Shown piece after piece: positions 51,227-59,527 of a DNA stretch of 64,000 nt. Below the pieces are notes generated by a model. The model worked only from the letters and a program-made list of their open reading frames with translations, was not told the origin of the DNA and did no database searches. Origin of the DNA: Xanthobacteraceae bacterium (lineage in GTDB: Bacteria > Pseudomonadota > Alphaproteobacteria > Rhizobiales > Xanthobacteraceae); the NCBI GenBank assembly GCA_029239875.1, contig JARBUD010000005.1:99507-163506 (forward strand), given 5' to 3'. How positions within the stretch are numbered: the stretch's first letter is position 1; each line of letters opens with the position of its first letter. The position numbers and the translations under genes are program-made.

Positions 51227-53962
51227 ATGGCTCCTCCAACCAGACGAACCACTCCCATGTTGCCGCTATCGCAGACAGAGCCTGTCCAGCAGCCGCTGGA
51301 AGGGACGGCCCGGCTTTGTGCGTTGAACAGCGCCGTCCGCGTCTCGGTCATCGTCCCAACCTTGAACGAGGTCGAGAACATCGATGCCCTGCTGGCCGCG
51401 ATCTTCATGGAATGCGGCCACGGCCTCGACTTCGAGGTCCTCATCGCCGATGGCGGTTCCACCGATGGCACCATCGCGCGGGTGAAGGCATGGGAGGAGA
51501 TGGCCGATGTGCGCCTCATCTCCTGCGACGGAAAGCACGGGCTGGCCGGCGATGTGCTCCAGGCGGCCGCGTTCGCGAGGGCCGATGTCGTCGCGGTCAT
51601 GGATGCCGATCTCAGCCACCCGCCGGACCGTCTGCGCGCCCTCGTCCGGCCGGTACTGGACGGCTCGAGCGACATGGCGCTGGGCAGCCGCTTCGTGCCC
51701 GGCGGCGGGACATCGGGATGGCCGCTCTGGCGGCTGACGCTGTCGCGGCTCGGTGCCGCCCTCGCCTGGCCGCTGACGGACGTCAGGGATCCCATGTCGG
51801 GCTTTTTCGCCGTGCGACGCGAGCGGCTGCTTGCCGTCGGCACCGAGGCCGCCGGCTTCAAGATCGCGTTGGAGATCATCGCGGGCGGAAATGGCGCGGT
51901 GAGGGTCCGCGAGATCCCGATCGTCTTCGTCGACCGCATACGCGGCGAATCCAAGCTCGGCACGGCGGAACTGCTGGCTTATCTCAATCGCCTGCTCGCT
52001 TTGGCCGGAGGGCGCGTGTCGGCCGGCAACGCGGCGCGCTTCGCCGCGGTCGGCTTCAGCGGCGTGTTCGTCGACCTTCTGTTCTTCCAGCTGCTCATCG
52101 CCCTCGGCGCCGGGATGGGCATCGCTCATCTTTCCAGCTTCTGCGTCGCCACCGCCTGGAACTACTACTTCAACGCGCGTTGGGCGTTCGCGGCAGAAAG
52201 GATCGGGAGCCGGAGCCGGACAGGACACCCCTATGCCCGTTTTGCCCTGGTGTGCCTTCTGGCTCTCGCCGTTCGCGGCGGCGTCCTCACCGGCGGGGTC
52301 GAAATATTCGGGATGGCGCCGCAGCTCGCCATCTTCTGCGCCATCGGCGCGGCGGCCGTCGTCGGCTATCTCGGCTCGGCCTTCTTCGTATTTCCATCCA
52401 CCGATGCGCGCGTTCCCGATGCGGTCCGCTGGCGTGTCGCCGCCATCGGCGTGGCGATATACGCCTGCATGCTGCGCCTGATCTTCCTCGGGCTTGTCGA
52501 TCTCCTGCCGCAGGAAGCCTATTACTGGAACTACGCCCAGCACCTCGACATCGGCTATCTCGACCATCCGCCGATGGTAGCCTGGCTGATCTGGGCGGCG
52601 ACCGGCCTGTTCGGCGACAACGAGTTCGGCGTGCGTTTCGCCGCCTGGCTCGGCTGGTTCGCGACCGCCTTCTTCAGCTTCGGCCTGACCCATCAGCTGT
52701 TCGGCAGATCGGCCGCCTTTGCCAGCCTGCTGCTCGTGGCGGTGCTGCCCTTCTGCTTCGCCACCGGCTTCCTGATGACGCCCGACGCGCCAATGGCCGC
52801 GGCGTGGGCCGGGACGCTCCATTTCCTTGCCCGCGCGATGATCGGCGGCCGGCGCCATGCCTGGTGGGGTATCGGCCTGTGCCTTGGGCTCGGCCTGCTG
52901 TCGAAATACACCATCGTGCTGCTGGTGCCGGCCATCGCGCTGTTCATGCTGACGGATGGGCGGGCAGGCCGATGGCTGAAGCGGCCCGAGCCCTATGGCG
53001 CCGCCCTGCTGGCGCTGCTGGTCTTCTGCCCGGTGATCTACTGGAACATCGAGAACGGGTGGGCGTCCTTCGCCTTCCAGAGCACCCGACGCATCGAGGG
53101 CTCGTTCACCTTCTCGCTTCCGATACTCGGCGCCTACGCCGCGGCCTTGCTCACACCGGCGGGGCTGCTGGCGACAGTGGGCGCGCTGTGGACGCAGCAC
53201 CGGCATTGGAGCGCAGGGGGGGATGACGGCAGGCGGCGCGTGGCACGCTTCATCCTCGTCTTCACGCTCGTGCCGCTCTCCGTCTTCGTCGCCTTCAGCC
53301 TCATGCGCGACGTGAAGCTCAACTGGACGGGCCCGCTCTGGCTCGCCGCACTGCCCGCGGTTTCGGCGGCGCTCCTCTCCGTCGCGGAGCAGACGACCGA
53401 TCTCCAGCGCGCCGTATCCCGGCTGTGGGTGCCCACCCTATCGATCACGCTGGTGCTCTACGGCTTCGCCCTGAACTACCTGGCATCGGGCGTCCCCGCG
53501 ATCGGCTATGTCGTGCGCGTGCCTGCCGCGCCGGTCGCGTGGAGCGAATTCGGACGCGAAGCCGCCATCCTGGCGCAAGAGGTGCGACGGGAGACCGGCG
53601 AGGAGCCGCTGATGGTGGGCCTCGACGCCTACAATGTCGCGAGCCTGCTCGCCTTCTACGGCAATGACGGCGATCGCCGGACGGCAAACTCGGTCGGCCG
53701 CGGCATATTGGGGCTGCCGAGCCTCATGTACGGGTACTGGCACCGGCCGGAGCCGCTGCACGGGCGGCCCGCGATCATGTTCGCGGTCAAGCGCCGCCAC
53801 ATCGACGTCCCGGGCCTAGACCGGCACTTCGCTGCGCTGAGCGAGCCGCGGGAAAAAGTGATCGTCAAGCACGGCATGCCGGCGGGCCGTTTCTACTACC
53901 GGATCGGCTATGGCTACCGAGGAACGGCGTCGGCGAGCTGGATCGACCCGCCCCCCAATTGA
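51227..53962 (+). CDS. Three-domain glycosyltransferase: GT2 (Dpm1-like), GtrA flippase-like and GT39/ArnT-like
   Basis: This 911-residue membrane protein combines three steps. Residues about 38-265 are a DPM1-like GT2 (VSVIVPTLNEVENIDALL, IADGGSTDGT, VMDADLSHPPDRL) that would load a sugar on polyprenyl phosphate. Residues about 267-395 are a GtrA-like four-helix unit (RFAAVGFSGVFVDLLFFQLL, WNYYFNARWAF) thought to flip it. Residues about 405-900 are a GT-C domain with the acidic loop QEAYYW (430) and DHPP (446) as in PMT/ArnT, transferring the sugar outside. The acceptor could be lipid A or an envelope glycan. All key motifs look intact. Confidence 0.88.
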   Translation: MAPPTRRTTPMLPLSQTEPVQQPLEGTARLCALNSAVRVSVIVPTLNEVENIDALLAAIFMECGHGLDFEVLIADGGSTDGTIARVKAWEEMADVRLISCDGKHGLAGDVLQAAAFARADVVAVMDADLSHPPDRLRALVRPVLDGSSDMALGSRFVPGGGTSGWPLWRLTLSRLGAALAWPLTDVRDPMSGFFAVRRERLLAVGTEAAGFKIALEIIAGGNGAVRVREIPIVFVDRIRGESKLGTAELLAYLNRLLALAGGRVSAGNAARFAAVGFSGVFVDLLFFQLLIALGAGMGIAHLSSFCVATAWNYYFNARWAFAAERIGSRSRTGHPYARFALVCLLALAVRGGVLTGGVEIFGMAPQLAIFCAIGAAAVVGYLGSAFFVFPSTDARVPDAVRWRVAAIGVAIYACMLRLIFLGLVDLLPQEAYYWNYAQHLDIGYLDHPPMVAWLIWAATGLFGDNEFGVRFAAWLGWFATAFFSFGLTHQLFGRSAAFASLLLVAVLPFCFATGFLMTPDAPMAAAWAGTLHFLARAMIGGRRHAWWGIGLCLGLGLLSKYTIVLLVPAIALFMLTDGRAGRWLKRPEPYGAALLALLVFCPVIYWNIENGWASFAFQSTRRIEGSFTFSLPILGAYAAALLTPAGLLATVGALWTQHRHWSAGGDDGRRRVARFILVFTLVPLSVFVAFSLMRDVKLNWTGPLWLAALPAVSAALLSVAEQTTDLQRAVSRLWVPTLSITLVLYGFALNYLASGVPAIGYVVRVPAAPVAWSEFGREAAILAQEVRRETGEEPLMVGLDAYNVASLLAFYGNDGDRRTANSVGRGILGLPSLMYGYWHRPEPLHGRPAIMFAVKRRHIDVPGLDRHFAALSEPREKVIVKHGMPAGRFYYRIGYGYRGTASASWIDPPPN

Positions 53963-54065
53963 AGAGCGGCATGCGACCTAGGCGAACGCCCTGCCGATCA
54001 GTTCCTCGGAGGTCGCCCAACGGCGAGCGGCCACGGCGCTGTCCAGCGCCTGCGGTGGCTGAAGA

Positions 54066-54623
54066 CTATCTCTCGTCGGCCATCGAAAGATCGATCGCCG
54101 GCCGGGCGGCCTGCGCGCGGCGGAGCGCCTCGCCCGCGCCGGCGATGACCTCAGCGAGGGGGCGGTCGATGTCGACCGTCACGACATCCGCCTCGCCGGT
54201 CGGGTCCTCCAGCGTGGCGAGCTGGCTGTGGAGGAGCGAGAGCGGCATGAAGTGGCCTTCGCGCCGGCTCATGCGCTCGGCCAGCACCGCGGTGGACCCG
54301 GTAAGGAAGACGAACTGCAATGGCCCGGCGCGGCGCAGATGGTCGCGATAGGCGCGGCGCAGCGCCGAGCACGAGACCACCACGCCACGCCCGGCGGCAC
54401 GGTTCTCCGCGATGGCCCGGCAGATCGCCTCCAGCCAGGGCTTGCGATCCTCGTCGTCCAGCGGCTCGCCGCGGGCCATCTTGGCGATGCTGGCGGGTGG
54501 ATGGAGCGCGTCCCCCTCGATGAAGCCGGCGCCGAACAGCTCTGCGAGCGCCTGACCGATCGACGACTTTCCGCATCCGCAGACACCCATCACCACGATA
54601 GCGGGAAGCGCCTCGTGCGCCAT
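54066..54623 (-). CDS. gntK: Gluconokinase
   Basis: This 185-residue kinase phosphorylates gluconate to 6-phosphogluconate. It has P-loop VVMGVCGCGKSSIGQALA, the substrate region FIEGDALHPPASIAKMARGEPLDDEDRKPWL and VVSCSALRRAYRDHLR. It is the last gene of the sugar-acid operon, 5 bp after the dehydrogenase. A neighbouring SDR and idonate-type dehydrogenase would supply gluconate from idonate via 5-ketogluconate. Confidence 0.93.
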   Translation of the reverse strand: MAHEALPAIVVMGVCGCGKSSIGQALAELFGAGFIEGDALHPPASIAKMARGEPLDDEDRKPWLEAICRAIAENRAAGRGVVVSCSALRRAYRDHLRRAGPLQFVFLTGSTAVLAERMSRREGHFMPLSLLHSQLATLEDPTGEADVVTVDIDRPLAEVIAGAGEALRRAQAARPAIDLSMADER

Positions 54624-54628
54624 GGGCG

Positions 54629-55672
54629 TCAAACCGCGTCGCCGAAACGGAACTGCACCTTCATCGCCCGCCGCCGGTCCGAGGCCAGGGCGAACGCGGC
54701 ATCCGCCTCCTCGATCGGGAAGCTGCCGGTCAGCATCGGCGCGAGGTCGACCTGCCGGCTGGAGATCAGCTCGGCCGCGCGGGCGAATTCGGTATCGAAG
54801 CGGAAGCTGCCGGAAATGTTGAGCTCCTTGGTGACGATGGCGTTCATCGGCAGGGGCTGCTCGCCGCCGAGGCCCACCAGCACGACGACGCCGCGCGGTC
54901 GCGTCAGCTCGATGGCCGCGGCCAGCGCCCGCCCGTTGCCGGAGCATTCGAACGCCACGTCGACCCGGCCCTTGTCCGTCGCGAGGTCCGCCAGCTCGCC
55001 CGTTCCGCCGGAGACGTCGACGCAGCGTGTGGCGCCGAGGCGGGAAGCGATGGCGAGGGCTTCCGGGGCGATGTCGGTGGCCACTATGGAGCCGGCGCCC
55101 GCGAGCTTCGCGGCGGCGATGACGAGGCAGCCGATCGGCCCGCAGCCGGAGACCAGGACGGTCCTGCCGGTCAGGTCGCCGGCCTGCGCCACCGCGTGCA
55201 GCGCCACGGCGAAGGGTTCGCACAGAGCGGCGAGCGACAGATCGAGGTCGTCGGCGACCTTCACCGCCTGCGCTTCCGGCACCGTCATCTCCTCGCGGAA
55301 GGCGCCCTGGACATGGGGAAACCGCATGGCGCTGCCGTAGAAGCGCATGTCGAGGCACTGGTTGCGCAGGCCGCGCCGGCAATAGTCGCACTGCCCGCAC
55401 GGTCCCGACGGATTCACCGCGACCTTGTCCCCGACCTTGACCGCGGTCACCGCTGATCCGACCGCCTTCACCGTGCCGGCGACCTCGTGCCCGAGCACCA
55501 TGGGCTCGCGAATGCGTACGACGCCGAAGCCGCCTTCGTGGAAATAGTGCAGGTCCGACCCGCAAATGCCGCCCGCTCCCATCCGCACGACGACGTCGTG
55601 CGGGCCGAGCGCGGCGGCCGGCATGGGCTCGAGGCGCACATCGTGCGGTGCATGGATGACGATGGCGCGCAT
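54629..55672 (-). CDS. idnD: Zinc-dependent alcohol dehydrogenase, L-idonate 5-dehydrogenase type
   Basis: This 347-residue MDR enzyme has the catalytic zinc ligands in GGICGSDLHYFHEGGFG and GHEVAG, the structural zinc loop GPCGQCDYCRRGLRNQC and NAD-binding VSGCGPIGCLVIAAAKLAGA. The YFHEGGFG stretch is typical of IdnD, which oxidises L-idonate to 5-ketogluconate. It is encoded between the TRAP permease and gluconokinase genes, fitting that role. Confidence 0.85.
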   Translation of the reverse strand: MRAIVIHAPHDVRLEPMPAAALGPHDVVVRMGAGGICGSDLHYFHEGGFGVVRIREPMVLGHEVAGTVKAVGSAVTAVKVGDKVAVNPSGPCGQCDYCRRGLRNQCLDMRFYGSAMRFPHVQGAFREEMTVPEAQAVKVADDLDLSLAALCEPFAVALHAVAQAGDLTGRTVLVSGCGPIGCLVIAAAKLAGAGSIVATDIAPEALAIASRLGATRCVDVSGGTGELADLATDKGRVDVAFECSGNGRALAAAIELTRPRGVVVLVGLGGEQPLPMNAIVTKELNISGSFRFDTEFARAAELISSRQVDLAPMLTGSFPIEEADAAFALASDRRRAMKVQFRFGDAV

Positions 55673-55715
55673 GTCGGTGACGTCCTTGAAATACAGAGAA
55701 GAGAGACGACCCGCG

Positions 55716-56996
55716 TCAGCGGGTCATCCAGTGCAGCGGCCACATGACGATCTGCGGGAAGGCGACCAGCAGGAACATCACGATGGTCTGGGCGATGAGG
55801 AAGGGCAGCACGCCGCGGATCACCCCGCTCATCGGGACCTTGGCGACGCCGCAGACCACGTTGAGGACGGTGCCGACCGGCGGGGTCACCAGTCCCAGCG
55901 CGTTGTTCATGATGAACAGCACGCCGAAATAGACCGGATCGATGCCCGCCTGCTTCACCACCGGCATCAGCACCGGGGTGAGGATCAGCACGGTGGGGGT
56001 GAAGTCGAGCGCCGTGCCGATGATGAACACCAGCACCATCAGCACCGCCATCAGCAAGATCGGGCTGTCCATGAAGGGCGCGACGATCTCGGCGAGCTGC
56101 TGGGGAATGTCGGCGGTGGTGATCAGCCAGGCGGAGACGCCGGCGGCGGCGACCAGGAACATGATCACCGCTGTGGTCTCGGCCGCGCGGTAGATCAGGT
56201 GAAACAGATCGCGCAGCTTGATCTCGCGATAGATGACCACGCCCACGAAGAGCGAGTAGACCGCGGCGATGACGGCGGCTTCCGTCGGGGTGAAGATGCC
56301 GAACTTCAGGCCACCGACGATGACCACCGGCAGAAGCAGCGCCCAGAACGCGTCGCGGGTTTCGACGAGGCGCTCGGACATCGAACGGCGCGGCTCGACC
56401 CGCGGATTGTCCTTCTGGATGCACCAGCGCCAGGCCAGCATGATGGCGACGCCCATCAGCACGCCCGGCACGATGCCGGCGATGAACAGCTTGGTGATCG
56501 ACACCCCGCCGGTCACGCCGAAGATGATCATGCCGATGGAGGGCGGAATGACGGGGGCGATGATGCCGCCGCAGGCGATGAGGCCGCAGGAGCGGTTCAC
56601 ATCGTAGCCGGACCTGCGCATCAGCGGCACAAGCACGGAGGCGAGCGCGGCCGTATCCGCCACCGCCGAGCCGGAGAGCGAGGCCATGATCACCGCCGCC
56701 ATCACCGCGACATAGCCGAGGCCGCCGCGAATATGGCCGACCCAGGCCATGGCCATGGTGATGATGCGCCGGGTCATGCCGCCGGCATTCATGAACTCGC
56801 CGGCCAGCATGAAGAAGGGAACGGCGAGCAGCGGGAAGCTGTTGGCGCCGTCCCACATGTTCTGGATGATGATCTGGGGATCGGTGATCCCCATGTAGAA
56901 CATCATGGCGAGGCCGCAGCCGATCAACGCGAACGCGACCGGCATGCCGAGCGCCATGAGGCCCAGCAGCGAACCGACGAAGACCAGGACAATCAT
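55716..56996 (-). CDS. dctM: TRAP transporter large permease (DctM type), sugar acids
   Basis: This 426-residue protein of normal DctM length has about 12 helices. LLGLMALGMPVAFALIGCGLAM, PFFMLAGEFMNAGGMTRRII, SLSGSAVADTAALASVLVP, CGGIIAPVIPPSIGMIIFG and TALDFTPTVLILTPVLMP are standard landmarks. The start overlaps the DctQ stop (ATGA). It imports the acid bound by DctP. Confidence 0.93.
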   Translation of the reverse strand: MIVLVFVGSLLGLMALGMPVAFALIGCGLAMMFYMGITDPQIIIQNMWDGANSFPLLAVPFFMLAGEFMNAGGMTRRIITMAMAWVGHIRGGLGYVAVMAAVIMASLSGSAVADTAALASVLVPLMRRSGYDVNRSCGLIACGGIIAPVIPPSIGMIIFGVTGGVSITKLFIAGIVPGVLMGVAIMLAWRWCIQKDNPRVEPRRSMSERLVETRDAFWALLLPVVIVGGLKFGIFTPTEAAVIAAVYSLFVGVVIYREIKLRDLFHLIYRAAETTAVIMFLVAAAGVSAWLITTADIPQQLAEIVAPFMDSPILLMAVLMVLVFIIGTALDFTPTVLILTPVLMPVVKQAGIDPVYFGVLFIMNNALGLVTPPVGTVLNVVCGVAKVPMSGVIRGVLPFLIAQTIVMFLLVAFPQIVMWPLHWMTR

Positions 56997-57574
56997 GACG
57001 CCGTCCCCTTGCGGACGGTCTGGTCCGCGAGCTCGTGCTCGATCTCGTGCACCTCCGACATCCCCTCCTCGTTCACGTCGATGAGCTCCTCCTCGGCGAC
57101 GTGACCGAGGACGAGGCGGACGAGGTTGGCGATGCAGATGAGGGCGATGGCCGTGCCGGCGACGTAGCTCACGCCGTAGACCCACAGCGTCGAGATCTGC
57201 GCGACCGGCGAGGAATTGCCGGCGATGATGTCGTGCTGCAGCCACGTGCCGTAGAGCATGTAGAGGCTGCACACGAGCATGATCGCCTGGCTTATGCCCC
57301 AGCACAGCTTGCGGCCGAGCAGCGGCAACGCCCGCACCACCAGGTCGACGCCCAGATGCGCGCGCCGGTGCAGGCCGACGATGGCGCCGAGGAAGGTGAG
57401 CCAGACGAAGGCGAAGCGCGGCAGTTCGTCGGACAGGTCGATGCCGGTGTTGAAGCCGAGCCTCAGGACCACGTTGCTGAAGACGGTGACGAGCATGACG
57501 ACCATGCACAGCACCATCACGACTTCGATCACGCGGTAGAAGGCTGCGATAGCCAACTTGAGCAGTTGGTTCAT
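56993..57574 (-). CDS. dctQ: TRAP transporter small permease (DctQ type), sugar acids
   Basis: This 193-residue protein has four helices. The DctQ motif RLGFNTGIDLSDELPRFAFVWLTFLGAIVGLHRRAHLGVDLV is split over the second helix. The hydrophilic tail (EEELIDVNEEGMSEVHEIEH) is longer than usual. It is separated from dctP by a strong hairpin and coupled to dctM. Confidence 0.92.
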   Translation of the reverse strand: MNQLLKLAIAAFYRVIEVVMVLCMVVMLVTVFSNVVLRLGFNTGIDLSDELPRFAFVWLTFLGAIVGLHRRAHLGVDLVVRALPLLGRKLCWGISQAIMLVCSLYMLYGTWLQHDIIAGNSSPVAQISTLWVYGVSYVAGTAIALICIANLVRLVLGHVAEEELIDVNEEGMSEVHEIEHELADQTVRKGTAS

Positions 57575-57643
57575 CGAGACACCTCGGGAAAAGCCGAGCG
57601 CCGTTCCGTCGCCGGAAGAAAGGGTGCGCCGGTGAAGGGTGGC

Positions 57644-57671
57644 CCGGCGGTCCGCTGGGGCGGACCGCCGG
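57644..57671 (-). terminator. Intra-operon hairpin between dctP and dctQ
   Basis: Perfect 12-bp arms CCGGCGGTCCGC and GCGGACCGCCGG with a TGGG loop start 12 bp after the dctP stop. There is no U-run. It probably limits read-through and protects the dctP message, keeping the binding protein in excess over the permease. Confidence 0.75.
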
Positions 57672-57682
57672 ATCGCGATCGC

Positions 57683-58693
57683 TCAGTTGGCGCTGCGCGC
57701 CTTCTGGATTTCGGCGTAGAAGCCGTCGACGAAGGCGTCGCCGATCTGCGGCTTGAACTTGTCCACCACCGGCTTCACCTGCGCCTGGATGCGGGCGAGC
57801 TGGTCCGCGGGAACCTCGTCCACCTCGACGCCGGCTTCCTTGAACTTGGCGATGACGTCGCGATCACCCTCGTCCAGCAGCTTGCGCTGCAGCAGGCCGG
57901 CTTCCACCGCCGCCTTGCGGATCGCATCCTGGTCGGCCGGCGTGAGCTTGTCCCAGAATTTCTTCGAGGCCACCAGCGCCACCGGCGTATAGACGTGGTT
58001 GGTGAGCGAGATGTACTTCTGCACTTCCTGCATCTTGTTGGCGTACATGTGCAGGAGCGGGTTCTCCTGGCCGTCGATGGCCTTCACCTCGAGCGCCGGG
58101 AACACCTCCGAGAAGGGCATCGGCGTGGCGTTCGCGCCGATGGTCTTCCAGGTGTCGAGGGCGACCGGGTTCGCCATCACGCGCAGCTTGAGGCCGGAAA
58201 CATCGTCCAGCTTGGTCACGGGATGGCGGCTGTTCGACAGGTTGCGGAAGCCCATGCCGGTCCAGGTGAGACCGACGAGGCCCGACGGCTCGATCTTCTC
58301 GAAGATCTGCTTGGAGGAAGCACCGTCGAGCACGGCGTACACCTCCTTGGTGTTCTGGAACATGAAGGGCAGATCCCAGACCTGCACTTCCTTCACGCGC
58401 GAGGACAGCGGCGCCAGCGTGCCGATGTAGAATTCCTGCGTGCCAGCCTGCACGGCCTGAAGCTGCTTCTCGTCGCTGCCGAGCAGGGCGCCGTGATAGG
58501 TCTGCAGCTTCACATTGCCGTTGGTGTAGGTGCCGACGAGCTCGGCGAACTTGTTCATCGCCGCGGCCTGCGGATGGCTCTCCGGCATGGCGTGGCCGAT
58601 CTTGGCCTTGGTTTCCGCCGAGGCGGGGCCGGCCATCAGGGCGATCGTCGCGAACGCCGCGATGGCGGCGCGTAGTCCGATAGCGGTCTTCAT
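57683..58693 (-). CDS. dctP: TRAP transporter periplasmic substrate-binding protein (DctP type)
   Basis: This 336-residue protein has a signal peptide (MKTAIGLRAAIAAFATIALM, cleavage near ASAET). The DctP fold includes IGHAMPESHPQAAAMNKFAE, the carboxylate-binding Arg in GLKLRVMANPVALDTWKTIG and the VEVDEVPADQLARIQ tail. Operon context (idonate dehydrogenase, SDR, gluconokinase, dehydratase) indicates a hexonate or other sugar-acid ligand. Confidence 0.93.
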   Translation of the reverse strand: MKTAIGLRAAIAAFATIALMAGPASAETKAKIGHAMPESHPQAAAMNKFAELVGTYTNGNVKLQTYHGALLGSDEKQLQAVQAGTQEFYIGTLAPLSSRVKEVQVWDLPFMFQNTKEVYAVLDGASSKQIFEKIEPSGLVGLTWTGMGFRNLSNSRHPVTKLDDVSGLKLRVMANPVALDTWKTIGANATPMPFSEVFPALEVKAIDGQENPLLHMYANKMQEVQKYISLTNHVYTPVALVASKKFWDKLTPADQDAIRKAAVEAGLLQRKLLDEGDRDVIAKFKEAGVEVDEVPADQLARIQAQVKPVVDKFKPQIGDAFVDGFYAEIQKARSAN

Positions 58694-58745
58694 CTGTCTT
58701 CTCCTTGGTGCATCCGGTTAGGTGTGCGGCTTCGTCGTGAGCCGC

Positions 58746-59516
58746 TTAGAGGACGGCCAGCATGCCACCATCGACGTAGATGAGCTGGCCGTTGACGTAG
58801 TTGGAGGCCGGCGAGGCGAGGAATACCGCCGCGCCGACCAGTTCGTCGGGCTGGCCCCAGCGTCGTGCCGGGGTGCGCCCCTTGACCCAGGCATCGAAGG
58901 CCGGATCGTTCATCAGGGCCTCGTTCATGTCGGTCGCCATGTAGCCGGGACCGATGGCGTTGGCCTGGATGTTGAACTGCGCCCACTCCGCGACCATGGA
59001 ATGGGTCAGGGTCTTGATGCCGCCCTTGGCCGCCGTGTAGGGCGCGACCGTCGCCCGCGCCGCCTGGCTCATGAGCGAGGCGATGTTGATGATCTTGCCG
59101 CCGCGGCCGCGCGCGATCATGCGCCGCGCCGCCTGCTGGCTGACCAGGAAGGCGCTGGTGAGATCGACTTCGAGCACCCGGCGCCAGTCGGCCGGGTCGA
59201 GGTCGACCATGGGCTTGCGGAACTGGATGCCGGCATTGTTGACGAGGATGTCGACGGCGATGTCCTGCGCGTCGAGCCGGGCGAAGGCATCCGCGACCGC
59301 GGCATCGTCCGTCACGTCGAAGGGCAGCGCATGGGCGAGAAGGCCCTCGCCCTCGAGGGTGCGGCGCGCCTCCTCCGTGGTGTCGGCCCTGGTCCCGTTG
59401 AGCACGACCTTTGCGCCGGCCTGGGCGAGGCCGCGCGCGATGCCGTAGCCGAGGCCGCGGGCGGAGCCGGTGACGAGGGCGGTGCGGCCGGCGAGAGAGA
59501 AGAGGGAGGTGGACAT
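58746..59516 (-). CDS. idnO: SDR oxidoreductase, gluconate 5-dehydrogenase type
   Basis: This 256-residue enzyme has the cofactor motif TGSARGLGYGIARGLAQAG, NNAGI, and the catalytic tetrad region IINIASLMSQAARATVAPYTAAKGG with Ser, Tyr and Lys. It closely resembles IdnO, which interconverts 5-ketogluconate and gluconate. The neighbouring IdnD- and GntK-like genes support this. The exact substrate could differ, given the dehydratase gene 11 bp upstream. Confidence 0.8.
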   Translation of the reverse strand: MSTSLFSLAGRTALVTGSARGLGYGIARGLAQAGAKVVLNGTRADTTEEARRTLEGEGLLAHALPFDVTDDAAVADAFARLDAQDIAVDILVNNAGIQFRKPMVDLDPADWRRVLEVDLTSAFLVSQQAARRMIARGRGGKIINIASLMSQAARATVAPYTAAKGGIKTLTHSMVAEWAQFNIQANAIGPGYMATDMNEALMNDPAFDAWVKGRTPARRWGQPDELVGAAVFLASPASNYVNGQLIYVDGGMLAVL

Positions 59517-59527
59517 GGTCGTGTCTC

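Noticed and set aside
53963..54065. Minus-strand frame ending WATSEELIGRAFA between the glycosyltransferase and gluconokinase genes
   Set aside because: It looks protein-like, but is short, has no start or ribosome site and no recognisable family. A decayed gene end cannot be shown.
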